Below are positions 1-11,723 of a stretch of 64,000 nt of DNA, one piece after another. The stretch covers positions 496,001-560,000 of the forward strand of contig NZ_CP116383.1 in assembly GCF_028201475.1 (NCBI RefSeq), written 5' to 3'. The position numbers and the translations under genes were made by a program. Under the pieces are notes generated by a model. It ran no database searches. It saw only the letters and a program-made list of their open reading frames with translations, and was not told the DNA's origin. Positions within the stretch are counted from its first letter, which is position 1; each line of letters opens with the position of its first letter. The DNA comes from Vibrio sp. SCSIO 43137. Its GTDB lineage: Bacteria; Pseudomonadota; Gammaproteobacteria; Enterobacterales; Vibrionaceae.

Positions 1-1
1 C

Positions 2-940
2 GTTATCTCAATGAAAGATGTTGATTCCATCTATAAGATTCCTCAGCTGGTTAAGGCTCAGGGGCTGGATGATCTGGTTTGTACTCGTTTTGGTATCGAT
101 GCGCCGGAAGCTGATCTTTCTGAGTGGGAACAGGTTATCTATGAAGAAGCCAACCCGACCGATGAAGTGGTTGTGGGCATGGTTGGTAAGTATATTGAAC
201 TGCCGGATGCTTATAAATCCGTCAATGAAGCACTAAAACATGCTGGCCTGAAAAACCGTTTAAGCGTTAAAATCAAGTACGTTGATTCACAAGACGTAGA
301 AACTAAAGGCGAAGAAGCCCTGCAAGGTTTAGATGCGATTCTGGTTCCTGGCGGATTTGGTGACCGGGGCATTGAAGGTAAAATTCTTGCGGCTAAATAT
401 GCCCGTGAAAACAAAGTACCTTACCTTGGTATCTGTTTAGGTATGCAAGTTGCGCTTATTGAGTACGCACGAAATGTGGTTGGCCTTGAAGGCGCACATT
501 CAACAGAATTTAATAAAGAAACCAAATACCCGGTTGTCGGTCTTATTACCGAATGGGTCGATGGTGAAGGTAAAGTAGAAGAACGTTCAGAGAAATCAGA
601 CCTTGGCGGCACAATGCGTCTTGGTTCTCAGCTTTGTCACCTTGAGAAAGGCACAAAAGCAAGAGAGCTGTATGGCAGTGCAACCATTCATGAACGTCAC
701 CGTCACCGTTATGAAGTGAACAACAATCTTCGTCCGCAACTAGAGAAAGCTGGCCTGAAAGTGTCTGGTCTCTCTTCGGACAAGAAACTGGTAGAAGTTA
801 TTGAGAACCCGGAACATCCATGGTTTGTTGCGGCTCAGTTCCACCCAGAATTTACCTCAACTCCACGTGACGGGCACCCACTGTTTGCCGGCTTTGTAAA
901 GGCAGCTGGTGAGTTTCAGCGTGGTGAGTTAGAGAAGTAA
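2..940 (+). CDS. pyrG: CTP synthase, C-terminal part (cut by window start)
   Basis: This is the 3' portion of CTP synthase, which makes CTP from UTP, ATP and glutamine-derived ammonia in the cytoplasm. The frame is open to the window edge, so the true start lies outside. About 312 residues are visible of a family length near 545. They cover the end of the synthase domain and the whole class I glutamine amidotransferase domain. The nucleophile elbow GICLGMQ carries the catalytic Cys (codon at 434-436), and the His-Glu pair lies in AQFHPEF near 840-850. The oxyanion region PGGFGDRG is also present. The gene is followed 75 bp later by eno in the same direction, the usual pyrG-eno pair of gammaproteobacteria. 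Confidence 0.97.
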   Translation, partial: VISMKDVDSIYKIPQLVKAQGLDDLVCTRFGIDAPEADLSEWEQVIYEEANPTDEVVVGMVGKYIELPDAYKSVNEALKHAGLKNRLSVKIKYVDSQDVETKGEEALQGLDAILVPGGFGDRGIEGKILAAKYARENKVPYLGICLGMQVALIEYARNVVGLEGAHSTEFNKETKYPVVGLITEWVDGEGKVEERSEKSDLGGTMRLGSQLCHLEKGTKARELYGSATIHERHRHRYEVNNNLRPQLEKAGLKVSGLSSDKKLVEVIENPEHPWFVAAQFHPEFTSTPRDGHPLFAGFVKAAGEFQRGELEK

Positions 941-994
941 AGAATCCGGGCAGTTGCTCTGGCTGAGCGGCTGCCTTTTAGTTTTGACATTTAA

Positions 995-2314
<1,320 letters not shown>

Positions 2315-2345
2315 TCTTTTAGATTAACTGGACTTTAGTTCCTGC

Positions 2346-2373
2346 AAAAAGCGCCTCAATCGGGGCGCTTTTT
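2346..2373 (+). terminator. Rho-independent terminator after eno
   Basis: An A-run and GCGCC stem pair with GGCGC followed by TTTTT, 30 bp after the eno stop codon. It separates the pyrG-eno unit from the ftsB cluster. Confidence 0.85.
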
Positions 2374-2517
2374 CTATTTATACGCCGCAAGTTTTACAGA
2401 GACAAACACGGGCATTTTAATTTGATAGCTAAGCGGTTGTAATCTCTGAGCACTCGCACCGTCAGCCCTTCTGTGCTATATATAGCCTTCCTATTTGCAG
2501 AATAAGAAACCTTCGCT

Positions 2518-2799
2518 TTGCGCTTATTTACTGTCGGCTTATTGATACTGTTTTCTGTACTCATCTATACCTTGGTCTGGGGTAAAAATGGTCTGATCGA
2601 CAATGCCAGTATCCATAGTGAAATTCTGGTACAGAAGTCAGTTAATGAAGGTTTACAGCGCCGCAACAATGAGATGTTTGCTGAGATTGATGATCTTAAG
2701 CAGGGCCTTGATGCAATAGAAGAAAGAGCACGAAACGAACTCGGTATGGTAAAAGAGGGTGAAACCTTCTACCGTATCGTGGGCGACCCGTCCCAATAG
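2518..2799 (+). CDS. ftsB: Cell division protein FtsB
   Basis: FtsB is a bitopic inner-membrane protein of the divisome that forms the FtsQ-FtsL-FtsB subcomplex activating septal peptidoglycan synthesis. The 93-residue product has one N-terminal membrane helix (about residues 3-21), then a periplasmic coiled-coil stretch (about 30-70) ending in the family-typical segment [11 protein letters not shown]...GETFYRIV. The start codon appears to be TTG, since no in-frame ATG lies upstream of the membrane helix. It sits directly before ispD, the usual arrangement in Vibrio and E. coli. Recognition rests on length, topology, C-terminal motif and context. Confidence 0.93.
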   Translation: MRLFTVGLLILFSVLIYTLVWGKNGLIDNASIHSEILVQKSVNEGLQRRNNEMFAEIDDLKQGLDAIEERARNELGMVKEGETFYRIVGDPSQ

Positions 2800-2829
2800 A
2801 TCGTATATCCCGATAGGTTGCACTACTAA

Positions 2830-3546
2830 ATGGCAGATAATAAAGATCAATTACTGTATGCAATTGTACCGGCTGCCGGCGTAGGGTCGCGTATGAAAGC
2901 CGGGCTTCCCAAGCAGTATTTACAGTTACTTGGTAAAACCATTCTTGAACACACCGTTGAAAAACTACTTGCCCACTCTTCAATAAAACAAGTGATTGTT
3001 GCTGTCAGCAAGACGGATCCCTATTACCCTCAGCTAGCGATTGCTGACAACCCGGATGTAGTCAGAGTTGATGGTGGTGACGAGCGGGCCGACTCAGTAC
3101 TGTCTGGTCTGCAGTACTTGTCGCAGTTTGCTGCGCAAAGTTGGGTGCTTGTACATGACGCTGCCAGACCTTGTGTCTGCTCAGACGATATCAGTAAACT
3201 GATAGAAGAGGTGCAAGCTTCTGGTCGCGGAGGCATTCTGGCGGCACCGGTACGAGATACTATGAAAAGAGCGGATGCCAGTAACAGTATCGATAGCACG
3301 GTTGACCGGTCGAACCTCTGGCATGCACTCACTCCGCAAATGTTTGCTGTGACCCCGTTGACTAAGGCGTTAACTGAGGCAAAGCAACAAGGCGTACTCA
3401 TTACCGATGAAGCTTCCGCAATGGAGTGGCTGGGAGAAAAGCCGATACTGGTGTCCGGCAAAATGGATAACCTTAAGATTACACAGCCGGAAGATCTGGC
3501 TTTAGCCGAATTTTACTTACGCAGAGAAAGAGAGAAACAACTATGA
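2830..3546 (+). CDS. ispD: 2-C-methyl-D-erythritol 4-phosphate cytidylyltransferase
   Basis: IspD transfers CMP from CTP to methylerythritol phosphate, the third step of the MEP isoprenoid pathway. The 238-residue protein begins with the nucleotidyltransferase loop PAAGVGSRM followed by PKQYLQL, and has VHDAARPC and the late TDEASAME motif typical of IspD. It overlaps the start of ispF by 4 bp (ATGA), which suggests translational coupling between the two pathway enzymes. Confidence 0.97.
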   Translation: MADNKDQLLYAIVPAAGVGSRMKAGLPKQYLQLLGKTILEHTVEKLLAHSSIKQVIVAVSKTDPYYPQLAIADNPDVVRVDGGDERADSVLSGLQYLSQFAAQSWVLVHDAARPCVCSDDISKLIEEVQASGRGGILAAPVRDTMKRADASNSIDSTVDRSNLWHALTPQMFAVTPLTKALTEAKQQGVLITDEASAMEWLGEKPILVSGKMDNLKITQPEDLALAEFYLRREREKQL

Positions 3547-4019
3547 TTCGAATTGGACACGGTTTTGATGTACATAAGTTCGGAGGAGCAGGTCCCGTCA
3601 TCATAGGTGGAGTTTCTGTTCCTTATGAGCAAGGGTTGATAGCCCACTCTGACGGCGATGTTGCCCTGCACGCACTGACTGATGCCCTGCTGGGGGCCAT
3701 TGCTGAAGGGGATATTGGCACTCACTTTCCTGATAACGATGATAAATGGAAAGGTGCTGACAGCCGGGAGTTGATGAAAGAGGTATACCGCCTTGTTCAG
3801 CAAAGAGGTTATAAGATAGGAAACCTCGATGTCACCATTATTGCTCAGGCACCTAAAATGTTGCCTTATATTCAGGCAATGAGAGAAGCTATTGCCAGTG
3901 ATCTTGAGACAGAATTAGAAAATGTAAATGTTAAAGCGACAACGACTGAAAAGCTCGGATTTACCGGACGAAAAGAAGGTATTGCCTGTGAAGCCGTTGT
4001 CCTGTTAACCAAGAAATAA
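3543..4019 (+). CDS. ispF: 2-C-methyl-D-erythritol 2,4-cyclodiphosphate synthase
   Basis: IspF closes CDP-methylerythritol phosphate into the cyclic diphosphate in the MEP pathway and works as a trimer with a zinc ion at each active site. The 158-residue length is standard. The N-terminal GHGFDVHKF supplies the Asp and His zinc ligands and AHSDGDV supplies the third. The C-terminal [17 protein letters not shown] signature is intact. Its start overlaps ispD by 4 bp and truD begins 3 bp after its stop, so these genes form a tight operon. Confidence 0.98.
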   Translation: MIRIGHGFDVHKFGGAGPVIIGGVSVPYEQGLIAHSDGDVALHALTDALLGAIAEGDIGTHFPDNDDKWKGADSRELMKEVYRLVQQRGYKIGNLDVTIIAQAPKMLPYIQAMREAIASDLETELENVNVKATTTEKLGFTGRKEGIACEAVVLLTKK

Positions 4020-4022
4020 CCT

Positions 4023-5069
4023 ATGAAAGATATACTTGAAAATTTGCCGTACCTATATGGTAACCCCGTTGCTTCTGCAAAACTAAAGGCTAAACCTGAA
4101 CATTTTATTGTAAAAGAAGATCTTGGGTTTGAGTTTGCCGGTGAAGGTGAACATCTGATGGTTAAGATCCGCAAGAGCGGTGAAAATACCAGTTTTGTCG
4201 CTAATGAACTTGCCCGCTTTTGTGGTGTTAAATCAAAAGACATCGGCTGGGCAGGTCTGAAAGATCGCCATGCAGTGACAGAGCAGTGGTTGAGTATTCA
4301 CTTGCCTAAGTCTGATGGACCCGACTTTAGTCAGTTTGAAGCCATGTATCCGTCGGTTCAGGTACTGGAAACCAGCAGACACAATAAAAAACTAAGGCCG
4401 GGCGATCTGCAAGGAAACTACTTTGAGCTAACTTTGTCAGAGGTTACAGATATTGCGGCGCTGGAGAACAGATTAGAACTGGTACTAGAGTCGGGTGTAC
4501 CTAACTACTTTGGCGTGCAGCGATTTGGCCGGGAAGGTCATAATGTTGAAGAGGCAAGACGCTGGGGAAGAGAAAACGTACGTACCCGCAACCAGAATAA
4601 ACGCAGTTTGTATCTTTCGTCTGCCCGTTCATGGATCTTTAACCAGATAGTGGGCAAAAGAATAGAGTCTGGTTGTTTTTATCTGCCTGTTACCGGTGAC
4701 ATCCTTGAGTTAAATGCAGAGCAAGTGACAGTAAATGAGTCAAACTTGGTCGCACTGAACGAATCTGTGCAGAGTGGCGAAGCTGCCATTACTGCTGCTT
4801 TAGCCGGTGATAATGCTCTGCCGACAGAGCGGAAAGCAGAAGAGCTGGAACAACAGATACTTGATAGCGAACCGGATTTAATGGCTCTGATCCGCGGTAA
4901 CCGGATGAGACATGACCGACGGGATATTTTGCTTAAGCCTGAAGATTTGAGTTACAGCATAGGTGAGGATGAAGTGACATTGAAGTTTTCTCTCTGCTCA
5001 GGCAGCTTTGCTACCTCGATTGTCAGAGAGTTAGTCAATGAAATCGCCGTTGAACGGAAGTACGATTAA
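4023..5069 (+). CDS. truD: tRNA pseudouridine(13) synthase TruD
   Basis: TruD converts U13 of tRNA-Glu to pseudouridine. The 348-residue product carries the family signature GLKDRHAVT with the catalytic Asp near residue 80, and the GVQRFGR motif near residue 165. The later RGNRMRHDRR segment and the GSFATSIVRELVN C-terminus are also typical. It lies between ispF and surE, as in E. coli and Vibrio. Confidence 0.97.
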   Translation: MKDILENLPYLYGNPVASAKLKAKPEHFIVKEDLGFEFAGEGEHLMVKIRKSGENTSFVANELARFCGVKSKDIGWAGLKDRHAVTEQWLSIHLPKSDGPDFSQFEAMYPSVQVLETSRHNKKLRPGDLQGNYFELTLSEVTDIAALENRLELVLESGVPNYFGVQRFGREGHNVEEARRWGRENVRTRNQNKRSLYLSSARSWIFNQIVGKRIESGCFYLPVTGDILELNAEQVTVNESNLVALNESVQSGEAAITAALAGDNALPTERKAEELEQQILDSEPDLMALIRGNRMRHDRRDILLKPEDLSYSIGEDEVTLKFSLCSGSFATSIVRELVNEIAVERKYD

Positions 5070-5099
5070 CTCATCGCGACGGAAGAAAAAGGAACAAAA

Positions 5100-5849
5100 A
5101 TGAAGATTCTGCTTAGCAATGACGACGGTGTACATGCGCAGGGAATAAAAGCACTGGCGCATGAATTGTCTGATCTTGCTGAAATTGTGGTGGTGGCTCC
5201 TGACAGGAACCGTTCCGGTGCGTCAAACTCACTGACACTTGAAACTCCCCTCAGGGTGACTCAACTGGAAGAGAATGTTTACTCGGTACAAGGAACACCA
5301 ACAGACTGTGTTCATTTTGCCTTAAATGAACTGATGAAAGATGATCTTCCGGATCTTGTATTATCTGGTATCAATCATGGTGCCAATCTTGGCGACGATG
5401 TTCTCTACTCAGGTACTGTTGCTGCTGCAATGGAAGGGCACTTTCTTCAGGTTCAGTCCATCGCTTTCTCTCTGGTGGGCAATAATCATTTTGATACAGC
5501 GGCTAAAATTGCACGGCAGATAGTCGAGCAGCATATTAACTCGCCGATACCGACCAACCGCCTGCTAAATGTTAATGTACCGGATGTTCCGTATAAGAAA
5601 CTAAAGGGAGAGTCTGTTACCCGTTTAGGTGCCAGACACCATGCTGAAAACATGATCAAACAGAAAGATCCCAGAGGACATGATATCTACTGGCTTGGCC
5701 CTCCGGGAAAAGAGCAGGATGCCGGAGAGGGGACCGACTTTTATGCTATTGAGCAGGGGATGGTCTCCATCACTCCGATGCAGGTTGATTTAACCGCTCA
5801 CGAATCCTTGGGCGCGATGGGTAACTGGTTACAAGGAGCCCTTAAATGA
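5100..5849 (+). CDS. surE: 5'/3'-nucleotidase SurE
   Basis: SurE is a metal-dependent phosphatase of nucleoside monophosphates linked to stationary-phase survival. The 249-residue protein starts with the metal-binding [12 protein letters not shown] motif and contains [35 protein letters not shown] and ALNEL motifs of the family. It overlaps pcm by 4 bp. Grouping with pcm, nlpD and rpoS matches the classical stress-survival cluster. Confidence 0.98.
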   Translation: MKILLSNDDGVHAQGIKALAHELSDLAEIVVVAPDRNRSGASNSLTLETPLRVTQLEENVYSVQGTPTDCVHFALNELMKDDLPDLVLSGINHGANLGDDVLYSGTVAAAMEGHFLQVQSIAFSLVGNNHFDTAAKIARQIVEQHINSPIPTNRLLNVNVPDVPYKKLKGESVTRLGARHHAENMIKQKDPRGHDIYWLGPPGKEQDAGEGTDFYAIEQGMVSITPMQVDLTAHESLGAMGNWLQGALK

Positions 5850-6472
5850 TCAACCCTCATGCTGAGAGACTGGTAGTGTTTCTGTCTGAATATGGCATTC
5901 AGGATCACAAGGTACTGGATGCGATTAAACGTGTTCCCAGAGAACGGTTTGTCTCTGAGGCTTTAATGCATCAGGCATACGATAACAATGCCTTACCCAT
6001 TGCCCATGGACAAACCATTTCGCAGCCCTATATTGTCGCTAAGATGACGGAGTTGCTTGAGTTGACGCCGACCACCCGGCTGCTTGAAGTAGGGACCGGT
6101 TCTGGTTACCAGACCGCGGTTCTGGCTCAATTGGTGGATAAGGTCTACTCACTGGAGAGAATTAAATCTCTGCAATGGGAAGCGAAACGACGCCTTAAGC
6201 AGCTTGATATCTATAATGTGGTAACAAAACATGCCGATGGCTGGCAGGGTTGGCAAAGCAATGGCCCTTATGATGCCATAGTCGTAACGGCAGCAGCAGC
6301 AAGGATCCCTGAAGCTTTGCTTGATCAACTGGCGGATCAGGGAAGGTTGATTATTCCCGTTGGTGATGATTCTCAGGAACTGTTGAAGATTGTACGTCAC
6401 GGTGACTCTTACAGCACAAGCGTGATTGAAGCTGTCAGGTTTGTCCCGCTAATTGCAGGTGATTTAGCATAG
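5846..6472 (+). CDS. pcm: Protein-L-isoaspartate O-methyltransferase
   Basis: Pcm methylates isoaspartyl residues in aged proteins with S-adenosylmethionine, starting their repair. The 208-residue protein has the family N-terminus with VPRERFV, the substrate-pocket [11 protein letters not shown], the SAM-binding [15 protein letters not shown] (about residues 80-94) and DAIVVTAAA. Its ATG overlaps the surE stop codon, and nlpD begins one base after its stop, so translation of the three is probably coupled. Confidence 0.97.
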   Translation: MINPHAERLVVFLSEYGIQDHKVLDAIKRVPRERFVSEALMHQAYDNNALPIAHGQTISQPYIVAKMTELLELTPTTRLLEVGTGSGYQTAVLAQLVDKVYSLERIKSLQWEAKRRLKQLDIYNVVTKHADGWQGWQSNGPYDAIVVTAAAARIPEALLDQLADQGRLIIPVGDDSQELLKIVRHGDSYSTSVIEAVRFVPLIAGDLA

Positions 6473-6473
6473 A

Positions 6474-7418
6474 ATGAGTGTCTCACTGAAATGGATTGCA
6501 ACGAGTATTTTGTCAGCCTTGTTAGTAGGTTGCGCTGCTACGTCCCCGGCACCCGTTTCAAGTATTCATAAGGATTACAGCTCGATAGAAAGAGGAAGCT
6601 ATCGCGGCAGTTTTTATGAAGTGCAAAAAGGAGATACTCTTTATTTTATAGCCTACGTCACAGATAAGAATGTAAAAGATCTTATTCGTTACAATGATCT
6701 TCCTGCCCCTTACACCATTCATCCTGGTCAAAAAATCAAACTATGGCGACCTGCTTATAAAGCGCCTGCTTATGGAAGGAGCTCGTCCAGCTCTGCCTCA
6801 GCCTCCGCCTCATCTGCGGCAGGCGCTGGTACGATAAGTTCTGGCATTGTAAATGCATCTGCTTCAACTGCTGCAAAATCAGCTAATAAAGCAAATGCTA
6901 ACTTAACAAATGCCAGCTCAAAAAATTCAAATAATGGCCAAAAATCTCAGGCAAATAAGCTTGATCCTGCTAAATCAAAGGAGTATGTTGAAAGTCCAAG
7001 TAAAAAAATTGTAAACAAAAATGTCATTAAACCTAAACCTCAATACAGCAAAGTATCGAAGTGGTTATGGCCAACAAAAGGGAGGATAATTAAAAGTTTT
7101 TCAGCTGGAGACCAAGGAAACAAAGGCATCGACATTGCAGGACGGCGAGGTCAGTCGGTTGTTTCTACGGCAAGTGGTACCGTTGTATACTCGGGAAACG
7201 CACTACGTGGATACGGTAATTTAATTATCGTGAAACATAATGATAACTATTTAAGTGCTTATGCCCACAACGACCGTTTGCTAGTACAAGAAGGACAAAG
7301 TGTAAAAGCAGGCCAGAAAATAGCCACCATGGGTAGCTCTGGAACAAGTAGCGTAAGACTGCACTTTGAAATTCGGTATCAAGGTAAATCTGTAAATCCA
7401 AAACGGTATTTGCCTTAA
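6474..7418 (+). CDS. nlpD: NlpD, LysM/M23 lipoprotein activator of AmiC
   Basis: NlpD is an outer-membrane lipoprotein that activates the amidase AmiC for daughter-cell separation. The N-terminus has a signal peptide ending in a lipobox (LLVGC, Cys near residue 20). It is followed by a LysM domain (about residues 48-93), a low-complexity Ser/Ala/Asn/Lys linker (about 100-190) and a C-terminal M23 (LytM) domain. The M23 metal ligands are degenerate: the usual HxGID reads NKGID, and the usual HLHFE reads RLHFE. It should therefore be an activator, not an endopeptidase, as known for E. coli NlpD. Promoters for rpoS commonly lie inside nlpD, but I could not place one with confidence. Confidence 0.95.
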   Translation: MSVSLKWIATSILSALLVGCAATSPAPVSSIHKDYSSIERGSYRGSFYEVQKGDTLYFIAYVTDKNVKDLIRYNDLPAPYTIHPGQKIKLWRPAYKAPAYGRSSSSSASASASSAAGAGTISSGIVNASASTAAKSANKANANLTNASSKNSNNGQKSQANKLDPAKSKEYVESPSKKIVNKNVIKPKPQYSKVSKWLWPTKGRIIKSFSAGDQGNKGIDIAGRRGQSVVSTASGTVVYSGNALRGYGNLIIVKHNDNYLSAYAHNDRLLVQEGQSVKAGQKIATMGSSGTSSVRLHFEIRYQGKSVNPKRYLP

Positions 7419-7484
7419 CTCTAAGTTTATTTCAGCGACATTAAGGGTAGTAATGTCTTGCTAAACTCGCCAAGGGGAGGCGCT

Positions 7485-8459
7485 ATGAGTATCAGCAATG
7501 CAGCAACGAAAGTCGAAGAGTTTGAAATTGAAGAAGTAGTCACTACATTTGACAATTCTCAAGGAAGCCAATCTACACAAGAAACTACAAAAGAAGATTT
7601 TGAAGTTACAGCGAAGAGCCTGGACGCCACACAGCTGTACCTTGGTGAAATCGGTTTCTCTCCACTATTAACCGCAGAAGAAGAAGTTCTTTATGCCCGT
7701 CGCGCCCTGCGTGGTGATGAAGCGGCACGTAAAAGAATGATAGAAAGTAACCTCAGATTAGTAGTAAAAATCTCACGCCGTTACAGCAATCGTGGTCTGG
7801 CACTGTTGGATCTGATTGAAGAGGGTAACCTTGGTCTGATTCGTGCGGTAGAGAAGTTTGATCCGGAGAGAGGATTCCGTTTTTCCACCTACGCGACATG
7901 GTGGATCCGTCAGACCATTGAACGTGCGCTGATGAATCAGACACGTACTATTCGTCTGCCAATCCATGTGGTGAAAGAGCTTAATATCTATCTGCGTACT
8001 GCCAGAGAGCTTTCTCAGAAGCTGGATCATGAACCGACCGCGGAAGAGATCGCAGAGAAGCTGGATAAGCCGGTAAGTGATGTCAGCAAAATGCTGCGCC
8101 TGAACGAGCGGGTAAGCTCAGTAGACACGCCAATTGGCGGCGATGGTGAAAAAGCACTGCTGGATATTATTCCTGACACCAACCATTCTGATCCTGAAGT
8201 ATCTACTCAGGATGATGATATCAAGCTCTCTTTGATTGACTGGCTTGACGAGCTGAACCCTAAACAGAAAGAGGTGCTGGCAAGACGTTTTGGTCTGCTG
8301 GGTTATGAGCCTTCTACGCTGGAAGAGGTTGGCCGTGAAATTAGTCTGACCCGTGAAAGAGTACGTCAGATTCAGGTTGAAGGCCTGCGCCGCCTGAGAG
8401 AGATCCTGCTTAAGCAGGGGCTGAATATGGAATCCCTGTTTGATATCGAGCAGATGTAA
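7485..8459 (+). CDS. rpoS: RNA polymerase sigma factor RpoS (sigma-38)
   Basis: RpoS is the general stress and stationary-phase sigma factor. The ATG at 7485 is chosen over the TTG at 7458 because it has a strong ribosome site (AAGGGGAGG) 4-5 bases upstream and gives a 324-residue protein of normal length. Visible are region 1.2 ([11 protein letters not shown]...LLTAEEE), region 2 ([27 protein letters not shown]), region 3 and region 4 with the helix-turn-helix [20 protein letters not shown]. It follows nlpD directly, and a bidirectional terminator separates it from convergent mutS. Confidence 0.98.
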   Translation: MSISNAATKVEEFEIEEVVTTFDNSQGSQSTQETTKEDFEVTAKSLDATQLYLGEIGFSPLLTAEEEVLYARRALRGDEAARKRMIESNLRLVVKISRRYSNRGLALLDLIEEGNLGLIRAVEKFDPERGFRFSTYATWWIRQTIERALMNQTRTIRLPIHVVKELNIYLRTARELSQKLDHEPTAEEIAEKLDKPVSDVSKMLRLNERVSSVDTPIGGDGEKALLDIIPDTNHSDPEVSTQDDDIKLSLIDWLDELNPKQKEVLARRFGLLGYEPSTLEEVGREISLTRERVRQIQVEGLRRLREILLKQGLNMESLFDIEQM

Positions 8460-8475
8460 CTACATCCATACAGAG

Positions 8476-8504
8476 AAAAAAGGGATCATAATGATCCCTT
8501 TTTT
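8476..8504. terminator. Bidirectional terminator between rpoS and mutS
   Basis: A-run, stem GGGATCA, 3-base loop, stem TGATCCC, T-run. It is symmetrical, so it can serve both convergent genes. Confidence 0.85.
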
Positions 8505-8524
8505 GATGCCTTAATTCTGAAAGA

Positions 8525-11086
8525 TTACAGTAGTTTTTTCAGGCGGTAGAGCTCATCCAGTGCCTGCCTTGGTGTCAGATCATCCGGGTCAATACCTGCC
8601 AGTGCTTCTTCAACTTCACTTGGCTCAGGAATTAAACTGAGTTGGTTAGCAATATCCACATTGTTAGCCGGAGCGGATGGCTGATTGCCTATCTGCTCAA
8701 GCTGGTTCAGCTTTCCGCGTGCATTTTTGATTACTGTTTTAGGCACACCCGCAAGGCCGGCAACGGCTAAGCCATAAGACTTACTGGCAGCACCTTCCTG
8801 TACGGCATGCATAAAGGCGATGCTATCACCGTGCTCGACGGCATCCAGATGAACGTTGGCAAGGTGATCTAACATATTCGGTAGTTCAGTCAGCTCAAAA
8901 TAGTGAGTGGCAAACAGCGTCATTGCCCCAATTTGGTTGGCCAGCCATTCGGCACTTGCCCAGGCGAGGGAGAGGCCATCGTAAGTGCTGGTTCCGCGGC
9001 CGATTTCATCCATCAGCACCAGACTATGAGGCGTGGCGTTATGCAGGATATTCGCTGTCTCTGTCATCTCGACCATAAAGGTTGAGCGTCCGGAGGCAAG
9101 ATCATCTGAGGCACCAATACGGGTGAAGATACGGTCAATCATACCTATTGTTGCCGCTTCGGCTGGTACATATGAGCCAATATGTGCCAGAAGAGCGATA
9201 AGCGCTGTCTGGCGCATATAAGTCGACTTACCACCCATGTTTGGCCCGGTAATAATCAGCATTTTACGCTGAGGGCTTAGTTCAATTGGGTTGGCGATAA
9301 AGGGGGCGTCCAGTACCTGCTCTACCACAGGATGACGACCATTCTGGATATGAATGCCGACATCTTCTGTCAGTTGTGGTCTGGCATAGTTCAGGCTGTC
9401 TGCCCGCTCAGCCAGATTCTGCAGTACATCCAGTTGAGAAACAGCAGAAGCCAGATTTTGTAATCGCTCCAGACTAGGCATCAGCAGATCAAACAGCTCT
9501 TCCCACAGTTTTTTCTCAATAGCCAACGCTTTAGACTTTGAGTTTAATACCTTGTCTTCGTGCTCTTTCAGCTCCGGAATAATATAACGTTCTGCATTTT
9601 TCAGGGTTTGTCGGCGCACATAGTGCGGGGGAACCAGATGACTCTGCCCGCGGCTGACCTGAATATAGAATCCATGCACATTGTTATAGCCGACTTTTAG
9701 TGTATCGATACCGTGGCGTTCCCGCTCATCGGCTTCCAGCTGCTCCAGATATTCTGTGGCTCCATCTGCCAGATTACGCCACTCATCCAGCTCGGCGCTA
9801 TAGCCTGAAGCGATAACCCCGCCATCACGGATAACCACAGGCGGGTTCTCTTTAATGGCGCTCTCTAGTAACTGGCAGACATCATCCATTGGTGCTGCAA
9901 ACTGAGCCAGTTTGCTCAGGTAACTGTCGCTTACACCCTGTAGTGAAGCTTCAAGTTCGGGCAGTTGCTGCATCGCGTGGCGCAAACGGGAAAGATCCCG
10001 TGGGCGGGCACTTCTGATAGCAAGGCGCGCCAATATGCGTTCAATATCGCCGATCTGCTTTAACGTTGGCTGAAGATCGAGAAACAGACTGCTCTCTTTC
10101 AGTTCGCTAATGGCGTTTAGCCTTAGGTTAAGTGTCTCGCGGCAGCGCATTGGCTGATGTAGCCAACGCTTAAGCATGCGGCTGCCCATTGCAGTGGCAC
10201 TTTTATCCAGTACTTCTGCAAGAGTGTTGTCCGTACCACCGGAAAGGTTCTGGGTCAGTTCCAGATTACGACGTGTAGCAGCATCCAGAATCACGGAGTG
10301 ATCCTGAGCGTCTAGCGTCAGGGAGCGGATATGGGGCAGGGCGGTTCTCTGGGTATCTTTTACATACTGAATCAGGCAGCCTGCAGCGGAAAGGCCCAGC
10401 TCAGCATGCTCTACTCCGAAGCCTATCAGGTCACGGGTTCCGAACTGCTTATTGAGCTGTTGTTTCGCTGTTTCCAGTTCAAACTCCCAGACAGGACGAC
10501 GACGGTTTCCGTTTCGTCCTTCCATAAGTTGTACCGGTTCAAAATCTTCAGGGAACAGAAGTTCTGTTGGCGAGGTACGCTGAAGCTCCGCCAGCATAGC
10601 TTCTTCAGTTTCCGGCTCACAGAGCTGAAAGCGTCCGGAAGTGATATCTAATGTGGCGTAACCAAACTTGCCGTTGCGGTGACAAATCGCGGCAATAATA
10701 TTATCCACCCGCTCGGACAGCAGGGCTTCGTCTGTTACGGTTCCCGGTGTCACTATACGCACAACCTGACGTTCAACCGGCCCTTTACTGGTGGCCGGAT
10801 CGCCTACCTGTTCGCAGATAGCAACTGACTCACCCATCTGAACCAGCTTGGCCAGATAGCCTTCTACGGCATGGAATGGGACGCCTGCCATTGGAATTGG
10901 TTCGCCGGCAGAGGCGCCCCGCTTGGTCAGGGATATCTCAAGAAGCTGAGACGCTTTTTTTGCATCATCATAAAAAAGTTCGTAAAAATCGCCCATACGA
11001 TAAAACAGCAAGATATCCGGATTCTCGGCCTTGAGTTTCAGATATTGCTGCATCATGGGAGTATGTGTTGGAGTCGCTTTTGCCAT
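8525..11086 (-). CDS. mutS: DNA mismatch repair protein MutS
   Basis: MutS recognises mismatches and recruits MutL in methyl-directed repair. The 853-residue length is that of E. coli MutS. The mismatch-contact motif FYELF lies near residue 36, the Walker [10 protein letters not shown] near residue 615, the Walker B region [12 protein letters not shown] near 690, and FATHYFEL after it. The C-terminal tail ends in [17 protein letters not shown], the tetramerisation segment. It is convergent to rpoS and divergent from pncC, the standard Vibrio neighbourhood. Confidence 0.99.
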   Translation of the reverse strand: MAKATPTHTPMMQQYLKLKAENPDILLFYRMGDFYELFYDDAKKASQLLEISLTKRGASAGEPIPMAGVPFHAVEGYLAKLVQMGESVAICEQVGDPATSKGPVERQVVRIVTPGTVTDEALLSERVDNIIAAICHRNGKFGYATLDITSGRFQLCEPETEEAMLAELQRTSPTELLFPEDFEPVQLMEGRNGNRRRPVWEFELETAKQQLNKQFGTRDLIGFGVEHAELGLSAAGCLIQYVKDTQRTALPHIRSLTLDAQDHSVILDAATRRNLELTQNLSGGTDNTLAEVLDKSATAMGSRMLKRWLHQPMRCRETLNLRLNAISELKESSLFLDLQPTLKQIGDIERILARLAIRSARPRDLSRLRHAMQQLPELEASLQGVSDSYLSKLAQFAAPMDDVCQLLESAIKENPPVVIRDGGVIASGYSAELDEWRNLADGATEYLEQLEADERERHGIDTLKVGYNNVHGFYIQVSRGQSHLVPPHYVRRQTLKNAERYIIPELKEHEDKVLNSKSKALAIEKKLWEELFDLLMPSLERLQNLASAVSQLDVLQNLAERADSLNYARPQLTEDVGIHIQNGRHPVVEQVLDAPFIANPIELSPQRKMLIITGPNMGGKSTYMRQTALIALLAHIGSYVPAEAATIGMIDRIFTRIGASDDLASGRSTFMVEMTETANILHNATPHSLVLMDEIGRGTSTYDGLSLAWASAEWLANQIGAMTLFATHYFELTELPNMLDHLANVHLDAVEHGDSIAFMHAVQEGAASKSYGLAVAGLAGVPKTVIKNARGKLNQLEQIGNQPSAPANNVDIANQLSLIPEPSEVEEALAGIDPDDLTPRQALDELYRLKKLL

Positions 11087-11180
11087 TTTGACCTAATTTA
11101 CCACTTTAACTTCTTATTCCAGCGGCTTAGGATACGTGAATAGAAATGACAGGCAAGATGAATTCGAGGATTTCTGGATC

Positions 11181-11669
11181 ATGGGAACACTAACAGAACT
11201 AAGTGCGACTTTAGGTCAGTTGCTGGCGCAGGAAAAACTGGTTCTTACAACAGCAGAATCCTGTACCGGAGGGGGAATTGCCAGTGCAGTCACTGATATT
11301 GCCGGCAGTTCTGCATGGTTTGACCGGGCATTTATTACCTACAGCAACGAAGCCAAAATGGATATGTTAGGCGTTGACCCTTATACCCTGCAAAAAGAGG
11401 GGGCAGTGAGCCAGAAAGTGGTTCAGCAGATGGCAGCCGGTGCGATTCAAAGCTCAATGGCCAATGTCTCTATATCGGTGAGTGGTATTGCCGGTCCCGG
11501 TGGCGGCAGTGACGAAAAACCGGTAGGGACAGTCTGGTTTGGCTGGAAACTGGCCGATGATACTGAAGTGCAGAAAGTAAAAGTGTTTAAGGGCGACAGA
11601 GGCGAAGTCAGGCAGCAGGCTTGCTACTTTGCCCTGCAAACCCTGGTTGAGTTAATTAACAAGCCTTAA
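11181..11669 (+). CDS. pncC: Nicotinamide-nucleotide amidase PncC (CinA C-terminal family)
   Basis: PncC deamidates NMN to nicotinate mononucleotide in NAD recycling. The ATG at 11181 is preferred to the upstream GTG at 11136 because homologues begin just before TTAESCTGG, giving 162 residues. Visible motifs are AESCTGG with the catalytic Ser, TDIAGSSAWF, TYSNEAK, and SGIAGPGGGSDEKPVGTVWF. It is divergent from mutS. In most Vibrio and in E. coli recA follows this gene, but here yadS follows on the opposite strand (see findings). Confidence 0.94.
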   Translation: MGTLTELSATLGQLLAQEKLVLTTAESCTGGGIASAVTDIAGSSAWFDRAFITYSNEAKMDMLGVDPYTLQKEGAVSQKVVQQMAAGAIQSSMANVSISVSGIAGPGGGSDEKPVGTVWFGWKLADDTEVQKVKVFKGDRGEVRQQACYFALQTLVELINKP

Positions 11670-11692
11670 ACTGCCTTAATAAAAAATTATTA

Positions 11693-11716
11693 AAAGGAGT
11701 GAGTGATCACTCCTTT
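11693..11716. terminator. Terminator between pncC and yadS
   Basis: A perfect 10-bp stem (AAAGGAGTGA / TCACTCCTTT) with a 4-base loop between two convergent genes. The T-rich tail is short on both strands. Confidence 0.75.
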
Positions 11717-11723
11717 ATTATAT

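Noticed and set aside
6474..7418. NlpD as an active M23 endopeptidase
   Set aside because: Two zinc-ligand histidines of the M23 motifs are replaced (NKGID and RLHFE), so activity is not expected.
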